Positions 28,337-40,332 of a DNA stretch of 64,000 bases are shown here, one piece after another. The notes under the pieces were generated by a model. The model was given only the letters and a program-made list of their open reading frames with translations, was not told the origin of the DNA and ran no database searches. Position 1 is the first letter of the stretch; each line of letters begins with the position of its first letter. Source of the stretch: Longicatena caecimuris (GTDB lineage: Bacteria; Bacillota_I; Bacilli_A; Erysipelotrichales; Erysipelotrichaceae). The position numbers were made by a program, and so were the translations under genes. Where the stretch lies: positions 86,001 to 150,000 of the forward strand of contig NZ_SMBP01000001.1 of assembly GCF_004341945.1 (NCBI RefSeq), written 5' to 3'.

Positions 28337-28351
28337 GAAAGGGGCGTATCT

Positions 28352-29734
28352 ATGAACAGCGAAAAATTATTTGACACCGTCGTGGCCCACGCGAAAAACA
28401 GTGGTTTTGTTTATCAGGGTAGTGAAATCTATGGTGGTTTGGCTAATACCTGGGATTTTGGGCCGTTAGGTGTGGAATTGAAAGAAAATATAAAAAAAGC
28501 CTGGTGGCGCCGTTTTATTCAGGAATCACCATATAATGTCGGTATCCAATCCGCTATCTTGATGAATCCTAGTGTGTGGGTTGCCAGTGGACATGTTGGT
28601 GGATTTAGCGATCCTTTGATGGATTGCAAGGAATGTAAATCACGTTTCCGTGCTGACCAGCTGATTGAAGAAGCAACAAATGGTGAAGTCAGTGTCGAAG
28701 GATGGAGCAATGAAGCGATGATGGAGTATATCAATGAACATCATATAGCTTGTCCGAAATGTGGTAAGCACAACTTTACTGATATTCGTCAGTTCAACTT
28801 GATGTTTAAGACTTTTCAAGGTATTTTGGAAGATAGTAAAAATACCATCTATTTACGTCCGGAAACAGCGCAGGGAATGTTTGTCAATTTTAAAAATGTT
28901 CAGCGTTCTATGCGTAAAAAACTGCCGTTTGGTATTGGTCAGATCGGCAAGAGCTTCCGTAATGAGATAACGCCAGGTAACTTTATCTTCCGCACCCGTG
29001 AATTTGAACAAATGGAGTTGGAATTCTTCTGTCAGCCGGGAACAGATTTAGAATGGTATGAATATTATAAAAACTACTGTATGAAATTTTTGACAGATTT
29101 AGGGGTAGATCCTGAGCATTTGCGTTTCCGTGATCATACACCGGAAGAACTTGCTTTCTATAGCAAGGGTACTTGTGATATTGAATATAACTTTCACTCT
29201 CAAATTGGTTGGGGTGAGTTATGGGGAATCGCAGACCGTACAGATTATGATTTAAAACAGCATCAAGAAGCAAGTAAAAAATCATTAGAATATTTAGATC
29301 CTACAACGAATGAAAAATATTTGCCATATTGTGTGGAACCAGCCGTTGGTGTGGAACGTTTGATGTTAGCCTTTTTATGCGATGCTTATGATGAAGAAGA
29401 ATTAGAAAATGATACGCGTATCGTTATGCATTTGCATCCTTTCCTTGCGCCGATTAAGGCATGTATTACACCATTGTCAAAGAAATTAAGCGAAAAAGGT
29501 ATGGAAGTATTCCAGATGTTGGCGCCTGTTGCAAATTGTGATTATGATGATGCAGGAAGTATCGGAAAACGCTATCGTCGTAATGATGCGATCGGTACAC
29601 CATTCTGTATCACAGTGGATTTTGAAACAGAACAAGATAACTGTGTAACCGTACGTGAACGTGATACGATGAAACAAGAACGTGTAAATCTGAATGATTT
29701 AGTATCATATATTGAAGAACGTATCAAACTATAA
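28352..29734 (+). CDS. glyS: Glycyl-tRNA synthetase, dimeric eukaryote-like type
   Basis: A 460-aa class II synthetase. N-terminal signatures are [20 protein letters not shown] and [12 protein letters not shown]. The class II motif 2 region is [19 protein letters not shown], with [11 protein letters not shown]. Near the C-terminus come [15 protein letters not shown] and an anticodon-binding domain. This is the single-chain alpha2 type, not the alpha2beta2 GlyQ/GlyS enzyme. Confidence 0.96.
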   Translation: MNSEKLFDTVVAHAKNSGFVYQGSEIYGGLANTWDFGPLGVELKENIKKAWWRRFIQESPYNVGIQSAILMNPSVWVASGHVGGFSDPLMDCKECKSRFRADQLIEEATNGEVSVEGWSNEAMMEYINEHHIACPKCGKHNFTDIRQFNLMFKTFQGILEDSKNTIYLRPETAQGMFVNFKNVQRSMRKKLPFGIGQIGKSFRNEITPGNFIFRTREFEQMELEFFCQPGTDLEWYEYYKNYCMKFLTDLGVDPEHLRFRDHTPEELAFYSKGTCDIEYNFHSQIGWGELWGIADRTDYDLKQHQEASKKSLEYLDPTTNEKYLPYCVEPAVGVERLMLAFLCDAYDEEELENDTRIVMHLHPFLAPIKACITPLSKKLSEKGMEVFQMLAPVANCDYDDAGSIGKRYRRNDAIGTPFCITVDFETEQDNCVTVRERDTMKQERVNLNDLVSYIEERIKL

Positions 29735-29755
29735 GCGAAAAGTGTGGTGTAGCGC

Positions 29756-31525
29756 ATGGCTCGATTAAGTGAGCAGGAAATTAATCAGATTCGCGCCAAA
29801 GCTGACATTGTTGATGTCGTAGGACGCTATGTTCCTTTAACACGAAAAGGGCGTAATTATGTTGCTCAGTGCCCTTTTCATGATGATCATGACCCATCCA
29901 TGTCAGTAAATGCGGATAAACAGATTTTTAAATGCTTTGTATGTGGGACAGGCGGCAATGTCTTTGGTTTTGTCCAAAAGTATGAAAAAATTTCTTTTAT
30001 TGAGGCAGTCTATAAAGTGGCAGAGTATGCCGGAGTACCCATTGAGCATTCTTTGGCTCTTCCTGTCAAAAAAATCGACCCTCATTTAGCTGCCTTATAT
30101 AAGGCAAATCAAGAAACAATTGAATATACGCACTATCAATTAGATACTTTAGATGCTCGTCATGTAAAAGAATACTTATATAAACGTAATCTTACTGACG
30201 CGATTATCAAAACCTTTGCAATTGGGTATAATCCTGAAGAAGATGCATTATATCGTTTCCTTCATGCAAAAAAAATACCGGATAGTGACATTTTAGCTGC
30301 CGGTCTTGCCCGTATGAGTTCTATGGGGATGAAAGATGTGTTTGCGAATCGTATCATGATCCCAATTCATGATGCAGATGGTCATCCTGTTGGATTTACA
30401 GCCCGCCGCATAAAAGAAAGTGACGAGGCGAAATACATAAATACAACAGAAACTGATGTTTATAAAAAAGGGGATTTAATCTTTAACTATCATCGGGCGA
30501 AACCAGAAGCAAGAAAAGCCAAAAAGGTCTTCTTGGTTGAAGGTGCAATGGATGTTTTAGCATTTGAAAAGGTTGGATTGCATAATGCGCTTGCTACTTT
30601 AGGAACAGCCATCACCAAAACACAATTGCAATTATTAAAGATGCTTCATGTTCCTATCGTTGTTTGTTATGATGGGGATATGGCAGGGAAAAATGCAACT
30701 TATAAGTTTGGGAAGATGGCCGTTCAGGAACAAATTGCATTTGAAATCGTCGATAATCGGTATGGATTGGATCCGGATGAGATCATTGATGCTTATGGTA
30801 AAGATGAACTGATCGCTCTCTCTTCACGTACCTTATCTTGGATAGACTTTCTGTTTGAATACCTATTAACAAGATATAACTTAGATAATTATTCACAGAA
30901 AAAAGAATTTGCTATGGAAATGGCTGATGCCATAAAGCATCTGCAGGATGACTTTGAAAAAGAAAGCTATTATATCCGACTTCGTGAACTGACTGATTTT
31001 GATATGCAGGAAAAAAATACTGCTATAAATGAACGACAGATTCAGAAAAAAGAAACATTTGGAAAACGAAGTTTTTTGACTTTTCCCAAAAGTGGACGAA
31101 GTCATGCCGAATACGAAATACTCTCGCAGATGTTAAGTGGTATTTCTGCCAGCAACTACTATAAAGAAGAATTAGGTTTTTTGAAGGATGATACTTGTAA
31201 TAAGCTTGCAATCTATATCATCGATTATTATCGCACGCATACGCTCATGGAAATCGCTGATTTGTTAGATACCATCAAAGAAGAAACGGTCAAGACGTTA
31301 GCACTTGATATAGCAGATTGGGAGCTAGCAAGAGAAGAGGTAGATATGGAAGTATTGAAAGAAGCGGTAGAAAAGGTTAAGGACTGTTTCCTTGATGATA
31401 AGATCCAAATGCTGAATGAAAAAATCAAAACAGTGAATGATCCTATGGAAAAAGCCAAGCTTGCAGGTGAGAAAAACCAACTTATCAAAGAACGCGGAGA
31501 ACGGCTCTGCCAAGGAAGGAAGTAG
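29756..31525 (+). CDS. dnaG: DNA primase
   Basis: A 589-aa primase. The N-terminal zinc finger has [10 protein letters not shown] and CFVCGTGG. The TOPRIM core has [11 protein letters not shown] and [11 protein letters not shown]. The C-terminal part binds the DnaB-type helicase. It starts the macromolecular-synthesis operon dnaG-rpoD, with the rpoD start only 5 nt after its stop. No strong SD is seen at ATG 29756. Confidence 0.95.
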   Translation: MARLSEQEINQIRAKADIVDVVGRYVPLTRKGRNYVAQCPFHDDHDPSMSVNADKQIFKCFVCGTGGNVFGFVQKYEKISFIEAVYKVAEYAGVPIEHSLALPVKKIDPHLAALYKANQETIEYTHYQLDTLDARHVKEYLYKRNLTDAIIKTFAIGYNPEEDALYRFLHAKKIPDSDILAAGLARMSSMGMKDVFANRIMIPIHDADGHPVGFTARRIKESDEAKYINTTETDVYKKGDLIFNYHRAKPEARKAKKVFLVEGAMDVLAFEKVGLHNALATLGTAITKTQLQLLKMLHVPIVVCYDGDMAGKNATYKFGKMAVQEQIAFEIVDNRYGLDPDEIIDAYGKDELIALSSRTLSWIDFLFEYLLTRYNLDNYSQKKEFAMEMADAIKHLQDDFEKESYYIRLRELTDFDMQEKNTAINERQIQKKETFGKRSFLTFPKSGRSHAEYEILSQMLSGISASNYYKEELGFLKDDTCNKLAIYIIDYYRTHTLMEIADLLDTIKEETVKTLALDIADWELAREEVDMEVLKEAVEKVKDCFLDDKIQMLNEKIKTVNDPMEKAKLAGEKNQLIKERGERLCQGRK

Positions 31526-31529
31526 AGAT

Positions 31530-32720
31530 ATGAAAAAAACGAAAGCCAAAGCACAGCTGCAGGAATATAAGACATTAGATGAAATCAAAGATGAATTGCA
31601 GGAAGCATATCAGGTCAATAAGGTACTGTATCAAAAAGATATCATGGATGCGGTTGAACATTTAGATATGAGTGATGCAGACTTTGATGAATTGTTGCAG
31701 TGGTTCAGCGACAACGGCATCGCTGTCAAAGATGATGAAGACGATGTTGACTTATTAGATGACGACGCTCTTGTTGGTGATGATGACGACATTGATTTTT
31801 TAGATGATGAAGATGAAGAGGAAGACTCTTTAGCAGCAGAGATTGAAAGCTTAGAACAATCTTTTGCCAATTCTTCTCATACTAAGATTAATGATCCGGT
31901 TAAAATGTATTTGAAAGAAATTGGTCGTGTAGAATTGCTGGATCCGAAAGAAGAGCCAGAAATTGCCAGAAGAATACAGGCTGGAGATGAAGAGGCTAAG
32001 AAGAAATTAATTTCAGCCAATCTTCGTCTGGTTGTTTCTATTGCTAAAAAGTATGTAGGCCGAGGCATGCTGTTTTTGGATCTGATCCAAGAAGGAAATA
32101 TGGGCCTTGTTAAAGCAGTAGAAAAATTTGATTATACAAAGGGATTTAAATTCTCAACATACGCAACATGGTGGATTCGCCAGGCAATTACCCGTGCCAT
32201 AGCGGATCAGGCGAGAACAATCCGTATTCCTGTACATATGGTTGAAACCATTAACAAATTGACACGTATTCAGCGTCAATTGGTGCAAGATTTAGGAAGA
32301 GATCCTTCGGCAGAAGAAATTGCAGCGAAAATGGAAAACATTTCTCCTGAAAAAGTACGTGAAATTCAGAAGATTGCTCTAGAACCAGTATCTTTAGAAA
32401 CACCAATCGGTGAAGAAGACGATTCACATTTGGGTGATTTTATTGAAGATAAAGAGGCTTTATCACCAGATGAATATGCGAACAATCAGCTGTTAAAGGA
32501 TGAAATAAATACCGTATTACAAGGATTGACAGAACGTGAAGAAAAGGTGCTGCGTCTGCGTTTTGGATTATATGATGGAAGAACAAGAACTTTAGAAGAA
32601 GTCGGCAAGGAATTTAATGTTACTCGTGAACGCATTCGTCAAATTGAGGCAAAGGCATTACGTAAGCTAAAACATCCAACCCGTTCAAAACGTTTAAAGG
32701 ATTTTGTTGATAAACCTTAA
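31530..32720 (+). CDS. rpoD: RNA polymerase primary sigma factor (SigA)
   Basis: A 396-aa housekeeping sigma factor. Region 1.1 is short and followed by a very acidic linker (residues about 70-105, nearly all Asp/Glu). Region 1.2 has [16 protein letters not shown], region 2 has [14 protein letters not shown] and [13 protein letters not shown], and region 4 has [20 protein letters not shown] 31530 follows aggaag; the longer reading into dnaG was rejected. The acidic linker is more extreme than in Bacillus. Confidence 0.96.
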   Translation: MKKTKAKAQLQEYKTLDEIKDELQEAYQVNKVLYQKDIMDAVEHLDMSDADFDELLQWFSDNGIAVKDDEDDVDLLDDDALVGDDDDIDFLDDEDEEEDSLAAEIESLEQSFANSSHTKINDPVKMYLKEIGRVELLDPKEEPEIARRIQAGDEEAKKKLISANLRLVVSIAKKYVGRGMLFLDLIQEGNMGLVKAVEKFDYTKGFKFSTYATWWIRQAITRAIADQARTIRIPVHMVETINKLTRIQRQLVQDLGRDPSAEEIAAKMENISPEKVREIQKIALEPVSLETPIGEEDDSHLGDFIEDKEALSPDEYANNQLLKDEINTVLQGLTEREEKVLRLRFGLYDGRTRTLEEVGKEFNVTRERIRQIEAKALRKLKHPTRSKRLKDFVDKP

Positions 32721-32721
32721 G

Positions 32722-33405
32722 ATGAAATTAAGTAAACGATTAAAGGCTATTTACGATATGGTAAATAGCCCTTGCATTTTAGCGGATATCGGATGTGATC
32801 ATGCTATGCTTCCAATAGCATTGATGCAAAGTGGGAAGTGCGAAAAAGCTTATGCCTGTGATATTCATATAGGACCATTGCAGCGGGGCGCAAAGGCAAT
32901 TAAAGAAGTGCATCTTGAAGATCGGATCCATACCGTATTAAGTGATGGTCTACAGAATGTGGCGGATGATATTACTTGTATTACGATCGCTGGTATGGGG
33001 TGGGAAAGTATTACTTCCATACTGGCACAGGACATAGAAAAAGCACATCATTGTACACAACTTGTTTTACAATCGAATAATCATGTTGATGATTTAAGAC
33101 GATGGCTGAATGAGCATCATTTTGTGATTGATGGTGAGGATCTGGTGCATGAACAGCACTATTATCAAATATTATCGGTACATAGCGGTGAGCAAACATT
33201 AACTGAAGATGAGATTTTGTTTGGTGTTTTTTTAGATCAACATCCTTTGTTTACAGAATATTGGATGTATGTTCTTGAAAAGAAAGAAAATATTTTGAAG
33301 CAGTTACAGCTACATCATGTTGGCTATGCTGATTTAAAACAGGATATACAACGTATAAAAAATAAATTGGCGCAATCAAAAAAATCTGTGTTTCCGGCTA
33401 AATAA
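32722..33405 (+). CDS. trmK: tRNA (adenine22-N1)-methyltransferase
   Basis: A 227-aa SAM-dependent methyltransferase with MKLSKRLKAIYDMV, the SAM loop ADIGCDHAMLPIAL and AGMGWESI. TrmK makes m1A22 in tRNA-Ser and tRNA-Tyr. It directly follows sigA, the conserved Firmicute order, with its ATG one base after the rpoD stop, so it is probably coupled. No separate SD is seen. Confidence 0.9.
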   Translation: MKLSKRLKAIYDMVNSPCILADIGCDHAMLPIALMQSGKCEKAYACDIHIGPLQRGAKAIKEVHLEDRIHTVLSDGLQNVADDITCITIAGMGWESITSILAQDIEKAHHCTQLVLQSNNHVDDLRRWLNEHHFVIDGEDLVHEQHYYQILSVHSGEQTLTEDEILFGVFLDQHPLFTEYWMYVLEKKENILKQLQLHHVGYADLKQDIQRIKNKLAQSKKSVFPAK

Positions 33406-33426
33406 GGCTAGAAACACAGATTTTTT
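33379..33426. terminator. Bidirectional terminator between trmK and ispH
   Basis: A 16-bp perfect repeat aaaaaatctgtgtttc / gaaacacagatttttt with an inner ggcta-type loop. The left arm lies within the 3' end of trmK. T tracts occur on both strands between the convergent genes. Confidence 0.88.
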
Positions 33427-33507
33427 ACAATCATTATACAGTCTTAATAATCAAAACGTTAAATTCTGATGGCTATTTATCATATAGAGTACTTTATCTT
33501 TTTAAGC

Positions 33508-34425
33508 TTATTGCAAGATTTTGGCCACCTCTGTAATAGGTTTCGCCAATTTTGGTGTATAGCTGTTTAGATACTGAATCACCTGATTTGTCAGATAGGT
33601 TGGTGTGGAAGCACCTGCTGTAATAGCTACAGCTTTACAGTTAGCCAATTGTTCATCAGTGATATCGTGTACATCATCAATAAGAAAAACATTTGCGATT
33701 CCTTGCTCTTTTGCAATCTGAGCAAGGCGGTTGGAGTTATTGGAATGTTTATCACCAACTACATATAAGACATCTATTTCAGCAGCATCAAGCTCAGCTA
33801 TGGCCTGTTGACGGATTCTTGTGGCATTGCAGATTTCTTCACAAAACTCTGCTTGCGGATATGCTTGAGCAATCGCGGTAAATAATGTTTCAATATCAAA
33901 TATTGACATTGTTGTTTGATTTGTGACAAAAACCTTAGACATTGTCGTAGGCAACTGCTGAATATCTTCCATATTTGTTATTAAATGAACCTTTGGGCTT
34001 AATGAGATGACAGCTTCAGCTTCTGGATGAAAAGCTTTTCCAATATAGAACACATCATATCCTTCTTCTAATTTTGTTTGTACAATAGCTTGTGTCTTTA
34101 CAACATCTGGACAGCTGGCATCAATACCAATTAAGCCAAGTTCTGCGGCCTTTTGCTTTACTGCTGGGGCAACTCCATGAGCAGTAAAAATAACTACACT
34201 GCCAGATGGTATCTCTTGCAGCAATGCTAATCTTGTTTTCGTTTTATCGTCAATGGTATGAATATGCAGTTGATCTAAAGCCTGCATAACAAAACGGTTA
34301 TGTACTAACATACCTAAAACATAAATGTTTTTATCGGGATACTCCATCGCTGTTTTGCGAGCAAGAGCAATGGCTCTTGTGACACCTTTACAATAACCGC
34401 GAGGAGTGACTTTTATTACCTTCAT
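33508..34425 (-). CDS. ispH: 4-hydroxy-3-methylbut-2-enyl diphosphate reductase
   Basis: A 305-aa [4Fe-4S] enzyme catalysing the last step of the MEP isoprenoid pathway. Cluster cysteines are in YCKGV (near 12), ASCPDV (near 100) and EICNATRIRQ (near 195). VTNQTTMS and GDKHSNNSNRL are also diagnostic. It is monocistronic. IspG, the preceding pathway enzyme, is encoded 3 kb away on the same strand. Confidence 0.95.
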   Translation of the reverse strand: MKVIKVTPRGYCKGVTRAIALARKTAMEYPDKNIYVLGMLVHNRFVMQALDQLHIHTIDDKTKTRLALLQEIPSGSVVIFTAHGVAPAVKQKAAELGLIGIDASCPDVVKTQAIVQTKLEEGYDVFYIGKAFHPEAEAVISLSPKVHLITNMEDIQQLPTTMSKVFVTNQTTMSIFDIETLFTAIAQAYPQAEFCEEICNATRIRQQAIAELDAAEIDVLYVVGDKHSNNSNRLAQIAKEQGIANVFLIDDVHDITDEQLANCKAVAITAGASTPTYLTNQVIQYLNSYTPKLAKPITEVAKILQ

Positions 34426-34587
34426 AAGCGTTCCTCCTGTTGTTATTATACCGTATTTTATGAGTGAAAAGATAGGAAAATACTAGAATTTCGGGTATAA
34501 TAAGGAAGTAAAAACAGTGTTTTTTATTTACAACAAAAAGGATTCATGTATAATAGAAGAGCTGCTTTTAAAAAAGGAGGGGCATTC

Positions 34588-35949
34588 ATGAGTAAATATA
34601 GCGATTATATGTTTCAAAAACATACAAAAATGTTTATTGAACTTGAAAAATTTATAGAACCTACACCGATTCAACAGGCGGTAATCCCTATGGCTTGTAA
34701 AGGAAAAGATATTATCGGTATTTCAGCGACAGGGACAGGGAAGACACACGCTTTTTTGATTCCTATTATGGAAAAAGTAGACAGCAGTAAACCTTGTGTG
34801 CAGGCGGTAATCACTGCACCTACCAGAGAATTAGCCTTACAGATTTATCAGCGATGTGAAAAGATGAGTGAAGCGGATCCCAAACTCGTCATCCGTTTAA
34901 TTACAGGCGGAATTGAAAAGAGCCGGATGATTGAACAATTAAAAGTTCAACCACATATTGTTGTAGGAACTCCAGGTCGTATTAAGGACTTGTTTTTAAA
35001 CGAACAGGTCTTGCGCGTGGATACCGCAGATATCATGGTGGTGGATGAGGCTGATATGACTTTAGAGTTTGGCTTTTTGGAAGATGTAGATGCGATTGCA
35101 GGGAAGATGCGCAAGGACTTGCAGATGATGAGTTTTTCAGCAACGATTCCTCAGGAGCTGCGCTTGTTTCTAAAGAAATATATGGATCGTCCGCAAACTG
35201 TACAAATTGAAGAACAAAGTGCATTTCATCCTAAGATCCAACATATTTTAGTGCCTGTCCAGCATAAAACATATGCTGAAAAAGTATTAGAGATTTTACC
35301 TTCTTTTACCCCATATGTTTGCTTAATCTTCGCTAATACGCGAAGTGAAGCTGCCAATGTGGCAAGCAATATGCGAGATGCAGGTTATGGTGTAATAGAA
35401 TTGCATGGAGATTTAACTCCAAGAGAGCGCACGAAAGCGATGAAGGATTTGTCCAATTTGCAAAAATCATATGTAGTGGCAACCGATATTGCAGCTCGTG
35501 GCATTGATATTGAAGGGATATCTCATGTTATATCGATGGGGTTTCCTAAAGAATTAGATTATTATATCCATCGTAGCGGACGTACTGGCAGAGCAGGACA
35601 TGAGGGTATCTGTTATGCACTATATGAAAAAAAAGATGATACTGCTATACGTCAGTTAGAAGTTCGAGGCATTCATTTTGATCATAAAACCATAAAAAAT
35701 GGTCAGTGGTGCGATTTAGAACCTTTGCATAAGAAGAAAGTACGCAAAGATGACCCATTAGAGAAAGAAATTGCAAAGATTGTTTCTCGTAAGAAGAAAA
35801 AAGTAAAGCCAGGTTATAAGAAAAAGCGTCAGCAGGAAGTAGAAAAATTAAAACGAAAAGCCAAACGTGCTATGATTCAAGAAGATATTCAGCGTCAAAA
35901 GAAAGAACGTGCTAAACAAAAGATGTTAGAGAAGAGGAATAGCGAATGA
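34588..35949 (+). CDS. DEAD-box RNA helicase, CshA/DeaD-like
   Basis: A 453-aa helicase with motif Q ([10 protein letters not shown]), motif I ATGTGKTH, Ia [16 protein letters not shown] (VDEAD), [22 protein letters not shown] and [12 protein letters not shown]. The C-terminal 80 residues are a highly basic Lys/Arg tail, useful for RNA binding. ATG 34588 follows aaaaggagggg; an upstream ATG at 34546 was rejected. It overlaps nfo by 4 nt. Confidence 0.92.
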   Translation: MSKYSDYMFQKHTKMFIELEKFIEPTPIQQAVIPMACKGKDIIGISATGTGKTHAFLIPIMEKVDSSKPCVQAVITAPTRELALQIYQRCEKMSEADPKLVIRLITGGIEKSRMIEQLKVQPHIVVGTPGRIKDLFLNEQVLRVDTADIMVVDEADMTLEFGFLEDVDAIAGKMRKDLQMMSFSATIPQELRLFLKKYMDRPQTVQIEEQSAFHPKIQHILVPVQHKTYAEKVLEILPSFTPYVCLIFANTRSEAANVASNMRDAGYGVIELHGDLTPRERTKAMKDLSNLQKSYVVATDIAARGIDIEGISHVISMGFPKELDYYIHRSGRTGRAGHEGICYALYEKKDDTAIRQLEVRGIHFDHKTIKNGQWCDLEPLHKKKVRKDDPLEKEIAKIVSRKKKKVKPGYKKKRQQEVEKLKRKAKRAMIQEDIQRQKKERAKQKMLEKRNSE

Positions 35950-36830
35950 AAATAGGTAGTCATGTATCTATGTCTGCTCCTGAATATGTATTAGGAGCCG
36001 TAAAAGAAGCTATTTCATATGGTGCAAATGCATTTATGTTATATACAGGTGCACCTCAAAATACACGCAGAAAGCCAATGGAAGAACTGCGCATAAAAGA
36101 AGCACATGAGATCATGAAGTTACATGGTATAGAAAAAAGCAGCATGATCGTACATGCACCATATATCATCAATTTAGCAAATTGTGCGAAAGCAGAAACA
36201 TTTGAACTCGGTGTTGATTTCTTGGCAAAGGAAATTGAACGTGTCAAACAATTAGAAGCAAGCATTTTGGTCTTACATCCAGGCAGTCATGTAAAGGCCG
36301 GCGAAGATGCTGGACTTGCTAAGATCGTAGATGGATTAGATCTAGCTATGAAACAGATTGGTGATGTAGAGATAGCAATCGAGACGATGGCAGGGAAAGG
36401 TAGCGAACTTGGCTATAATTTTCAGCATATTCGCTACATCATTGATCATGTGAAACATCCTGAAAATATCAAGGTTTGTATGGATACTTGTCATTTGCAT
36501 GATGCAGGATTTGATTTAAGTGATTTTGATCTTCTTTTGAATGAATTTGATGCGATCATTGGGATAGATCGTTTAGCATGTGTACATGTTAATGATTCAA
36601 AAAATATTCAAGGTGCTCGTAAGGATCGTCATGCGAATATTGGCTTTGGCGAAATTGGCTATGATAAGCTGCATGCAATCGTACATAACAAGCGAATTCA
36701 AGATGTCGTTAAAATATTAGAAACACCTTATGTGGACGGACATGCACCATATAAGCATGAAATTGCAATGTTAAAACAAGGTGTTTTTGATGCGGATTTA
36801 TTGGACAAGTTAAAAAATGAAGTTGTGTAA
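35946..36830 (+). CDS. nfo: Endonuclease IV (AP endonuclease)
   Basis: A 294-aa TIM-barrel enzyme with zinc ligands that cleaves DNA 5' of abasic sites in base excision repair. Signatures are [47 protein letters not shown] and [12 protein letters not shown]. The ATG overlaps the helicase stop. Confidence 0.96.
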   Translation: MKIGSHVSMSAPEYVLGAVKEAISYGANAFMLYTGAPQNTRRKPMEELRIKEAHEIMKLHGIEKSSMIVHAPYIINLANCAKAETFELGVDFLAKEIERVKQLEASILVLHPGSHVKAGEDAGLAKIVDGLDLAMKQIGDVEIAIETMAGKGSELGYNFQHIRYIIDHVKHPENIKVCMDTCHLHDAGFDLSDFDLLLNEFDAIIGIDRLACVHVNDSKNIQGARKDRHANIGFGEIGYDKLHAIVHNKRIQDVVKILETPYVDGHAPYKHEIAMLKQGVFDADLLDKLKNEVV

Positions 36831-36931
36831 TGCATTTGCTATTTTTAGATAAGACTATGTGTTTATTAAGTAAAAAATGATAATAGTTCAGCATACGTTA
36901 GATCTTAGTTCCAACTATTGAAAATGATAAG

Positions 36932-36970
36932 AAAAAAGTAGGTAAATCCTAATGGAATGCCTACTTTTTT
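36932..36970. terminator. Bidirectional terminator between nfo and ispG
   Basis: 11-bp arms aaaaaagtagg / cctactttttt with a 17-nt loop, between convergent genes. Both strands end in T runs. Confidence 0.85.
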
Positions 36971-36975
36971 GAATA

Positions 36976-38049
36976 TCAATTATCTTTTTTGTGTTCTGCA
37001 GCAAATGATCGGATTTCCTGCTTTAAGCGTTCCACTATTTTATCCTGTGGAAGTTTTTCAATGACAACGCCTTTTTTTATTAACAATCCTTCTTGTTTGC
37101 CACCGGCAATCGCGATATCTGCATGTTTAGCTTCTCCAGGACCATTTACAGCACAACCCATGATAGCGACATTTATATCACAATCTATCGTTGTTAAAAA
37201 GGATTCTATCTCATTGACAACAGGTTGCATATCCCATGCTGTACGACCGCAAGTAGGACAGGCAATTAAATTTGGTGTATTTTTTAATAACCCGCAGCAT
37301 TTTAATAATTGCTTTACAATTGTGATTTCATTTACTGGATCACCATTTACACTGATACGAATCGTATCACCAATGCCTTCATTCAATAAAGTACCTAATG
37401 CCATACTGCTTTTAATAGCACTACCAATAAAAGTACCAGCTTCTGTAACCCCTAAATGTAATGGGTAAGGGAAGGTATTACTTGCTAAGCGATATGCCTC
37501 AATACATAATAAGGGATCACTTGATTTAAAAGACAGACAAATATCATGAAAATCCAACTCTTCTAAAATTGCTACATGGCGTTTAGCACTTTCCATCATG
37601 CCTGCAGCTGTCGGTTTGCCATATTTTTCATGGATGTCTTTTTCTAAAGAGCCACTATTTATGCCAATTCGGATAGGAATATGATGTTGCTTGCAAACAC
37701 TTACCACTGCTTGTACATTTTCTTTCGATCCAATGTTTCCAGGGTTTAAACGAATTTTGTCAATTCCATTTTCTACTGCAGCTATCGCTAGGCGATAATC
37801 ATAATGAATATCAGCGACAAGAGGAATATGGGTGCGGTTACGAATTTCTCTGATTGCTTTTGCATCCTCTTCATCAATGATAGCCATGCGTACCAATTCA
37901 CAGCCGCAAGCTTCTAATTGTAAGATTTGCGCAACCGTTTTTTCAATATCCTTGGTACGTGTATTGCACATACTTTGTATCACAACATGCTCGTTACCTC
38001 CTATCATAAGATCACGAACACGAATACTTCTTGTTTCGGTGCGAAGCAT
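36976..38049 (-). CDS. ispG: 4-hydroxy-3-methylbut-2-enyl diphosphate synthase
   Basis: A 357-aa [4Fe-4S] enzyme of the MEP pathway. N-terminal TIM barrel motifs are IQSMCNTRT, LVADIHYDYRLA and IRLNPGNIG. The C-terminal cluster site is LIACPTCGRTAWD with MGCAVNGPGEA. SD ggaggt-like sequence precedes the minus-strand ATG 38049. Length is normal. Confidence 0.96.
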   Translation of the reverse strand: MLRTETRSIRVRDLMIGGNEHVVIQSMCNTRTKDIEKTVAQILQLEACGCELVRMAIIDEEDAKAIREIRNRTHIPLVADIHYDYRLAIAAVENGIDKIRLNPGNIGSKENVQAVVSVCKQHHIPIRIGINSGSLEKDIHEKYGKPTAAGMMESAKRHVAILEELDFHDICLSFKSSDPLLCIEAYRLASNTFPYPLHLGVTEAGTFIGSAIKSSMALGTLLNEGIGDTIRISVNGDPVNEITIVKQLLKCCGLLKNTPNLIACPTCGRTAWDMQPVVNEIESFLTTIDCDINVAIMGCAVNGPGEAKHADIAIAGGKQEGLLIKKGVVIEKLPQDKIVERLKQEIRSFAAEHKKDN

Positions 38050-38160
38050 ATAATATCAACTCCTTCATGTACCATTATAACAAAATTTATTTCTTTTACA
38101 ATATGGTGGCATTTTCCATGAGATTTGTATTATAATAAGCGGTATACAGGAGGTGAATAC

Positions 38161-40260
38161 ATGATACGTAATCCATTTCGCGATCTGGATCATAAGAAAT
38201 TACGCCGTAGTTCTGATGTTCTGCAGACGCAAAACGATTATTATAAAATTGTAAACCGACGTATTTTAATTTTTTCAATGATTGTGATTTTATTATTTTC
38301 AACAATAACGATACGTTTGGTCTTTATACAAGTGCGTGATCATGAAGATTATACAACAAAGTTGGTGAATTATTCTTCTCAACAACAGCGGTTTCAGACA
38401 CCTCGTGGTGAAATATATGACCGCAATGGCAAATTGGTCGTAAAAACGGCTTCTGCGCATAACATTACATATTTTCCGCCAAAGGATGTAACTAGTAATG
38501 AAAAATGGGAACTGGCTCAGAAATTTGCCAAACAATTTCATATTAAGCATGAAACATTTACGAAAAGCGACATGCAAGATCTCTATTTATTCTTATATCG
38601 TGATGAAAACGGTAATGCAGATCGTACAGGGAATCATCTATTAAGTGATGAAGAATTAGCTACATTGACAAAAGCCAGTGATAAGGATAAACTTGTGCGT
38701 TCACGTATTACAGAAAAAATGGTAGATGAAATAGCTAGTGAAGAGGATAAAAACGCATTTAGTGTATATCTGTTAATGAATCAATCACCTAGTAATTCAA
38801 TTAAGGTCATTGTTGAAGATGCTTCGAATGAAGATGTTGCCTATTTGATGGAGCATAAGGATGAGTATCGAGGTTTTGATGTGGACTTTGGTTCTTGGAA
38901 ACGCGAATATCCTTATAAAGATACATTACGTGATGTCTTAGGTAGTGTCACTACCACCAAACAAGGTGTTCCAAGTGAAGAGCGTGAATATTATGAAGCA
39001 TTAGGCTATTCTTTAACGGACCGTGTAGGAAGCAGTGGCTTAGAAAAGCAATATGAGCAGTTATTGAGTGGTACCCCTAAGGTGAGTGAAGTAACCTTTG
39101 AAAAGGATGGTACAGCGGTTTTAAATGAGATTAGTGCTGGAAAGAAAGGATATAATCTACATTTGACGGTCGATATTGAATTACAGAAAAAAGTCGATGA
39201 TATCATGACCAGTATTGTTAAGCAATATGCTGGTACAAGTGGCCGTGAGGCATTTAACCAGGCCTTTGTTTTATTAATGAATCCAAATACAGGAGAGATA
39301 TATGCATTAAGTGGAGCTGTTAAAAACAAAGATGGATCGATGACGAAATTCGCCAGTGGAACCTATTTGAATAACTATCAGGTAGGTTCTGTCGCAAAAG
39401 GTGCCACGGTATATATGATATTGAATGAAGGCGTGCAAACGGTAACTAGTACAGAATATGATACGACGATGAATATCGCCGGAGAAGAAAAAAGTTCATT
39501 TATGAATTTGGGTGTTGTAGATGCGGTGCGTGCATTGGAAGTTTCAAGTAATGTCTATATGTGGAAATCTATTATAAAGTTAGCAGGTGGCACCTATGTA
39601 TCAGGGCAACCCTTAAATATTTCCAATGAGGCAACAGCCAAGACATTAACCAAGATGCGTCAATATTATTCGATGTTCGGTTTAGGAACAAAGACAGGAT
39701 TAGATGTACCTAATGAAGCGTTAGGCATCATTGGCTATACACAGACGGCTGGTAACTTACTAGACTATTCTATTGGACAGTATGATACCTATTCGCCAAT
39801 ACAGTTGGGACAATATGTATCTACGATTGCCAATGGTGGTAAAAAGGTGCAGCCGAAGTTGGTGAATACGGCAAGTGAGGTTAACAGCAATTATACGATT
39901 TATGAAAATAAAACCAAGGTACTTTCGCAACTTTCAGGTAATTTGGATTACCTAAAGACCGTACAGCAAGGTTTCCGCGCTTGTATCACTGGAAATCATT
40001 GTGGTGTGGAGTTAAATGCCATGGATAAAGGTATAGCAGCTAAAACAGGTACCGCACAGGTAAGAGAATATAAAAACAATAAAGAATATCGTTATACAAA
40101 TGTAAGTGAAATCGGTTATGCTCCATATGATGATCCGGAAGTTGCCTTTGTGTGTAGTGCACCAACCTCTGCTGCCGATTCTAGCAATCAGGAGGCAAGT
40201 ATCTGTTCAACACAGATTTTACCGAAGGTTTTAAAAGAATATTTCAAAAAGTACGACTAA
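38161..40260 (+). CDS. Class B penicillin-binding protein (PBP2 type transpeptidase)
   Basis: A 699-aa protein with one N-terminal membrane anchor (residues about 40-62), a dimerisation domain starting RFQTPRGEIYDRNGK, and a transpeptidase domain. The catalytic SxxK is SVAK, SxN is SSN, and the KTGT motif is AAKTGTAQ. It cross-links peptidoglycan with a SEDS glycosyltransferase partner, which is not in this window. ATG 38161 follows caggaggtg. An MrdA-like elongation role is likely, but an FtsI-like division role cannot be excluded. Confidence 0.9.
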   Translation: MIRNPFRDLDHKKLRRSSDVLQTQNDYYKIVNRRILIFSMIVILLFSTITIRLVFIQVRDHEDYTTKLVNYSSQQQRFQTPRGEIYDRNGKLVVKTASAHNITYFPPKDVTSNEKWELAQKFAKQFHIKHETFTKSDMQDLYLFLYRDENGNADRTGNHLLSDEELATLTKASDKDKLVRSRITEKMVDEIASEEDKNAFSVYLLMNQSPSNSIKVIVEDASNEDVAYLMEHKDEYRGFDVDFGSWKREYPYKDTLRDVLGSVTTTKQGVPSEEREYYEALGYSLTDRVGSSGLEKQYEQLLSGTPKVSEVTFEKDGTAVLNEISAGKKGYNLHLTVDIELQKKVDDIMTSIVKQYAGTSGREAFNQAFVLLMNPNTGEIYALSGAVKNKDGSMTKFASGTYLNNYQVGSVAKGATVYMILNEGVQTVTSTEYDTTMNIAGEEKSSFMNLGVVDAVRALEVSSNVYMWKSIIKLAGGTYVSGQPLNISNEATAKTLTKMRQYYSMFGLGTKTGLDVPNEALGIIGYTQTAGNLLDYSIGQYDTYSPIQLGQYVSTIANGGKKVQPKLVNTASEVNSNYTIYENKTKVLSQLSGNLDYLKTVQQGFRACITGNHCGVELNAMDKGIAAKTGTAQVREYKNNKEYRYTNVSEIGYAPYDDPEVAFVCSAPTSAADSSNQEASICSTQILPKVLKEYFKKYD

Positions 40261-40332
40261 TTTCGTAAAAAGTATTAGCATTCTTGCATATTGTATGATA
40301 TAATTTTCAAGCAAAGTACGAGGAGGGACAAC

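Noticed and set aside
28273-28351. T-box riboswitch before glyS
   Set aside because: No T-box core sequence; only a short hairpin with a T run.
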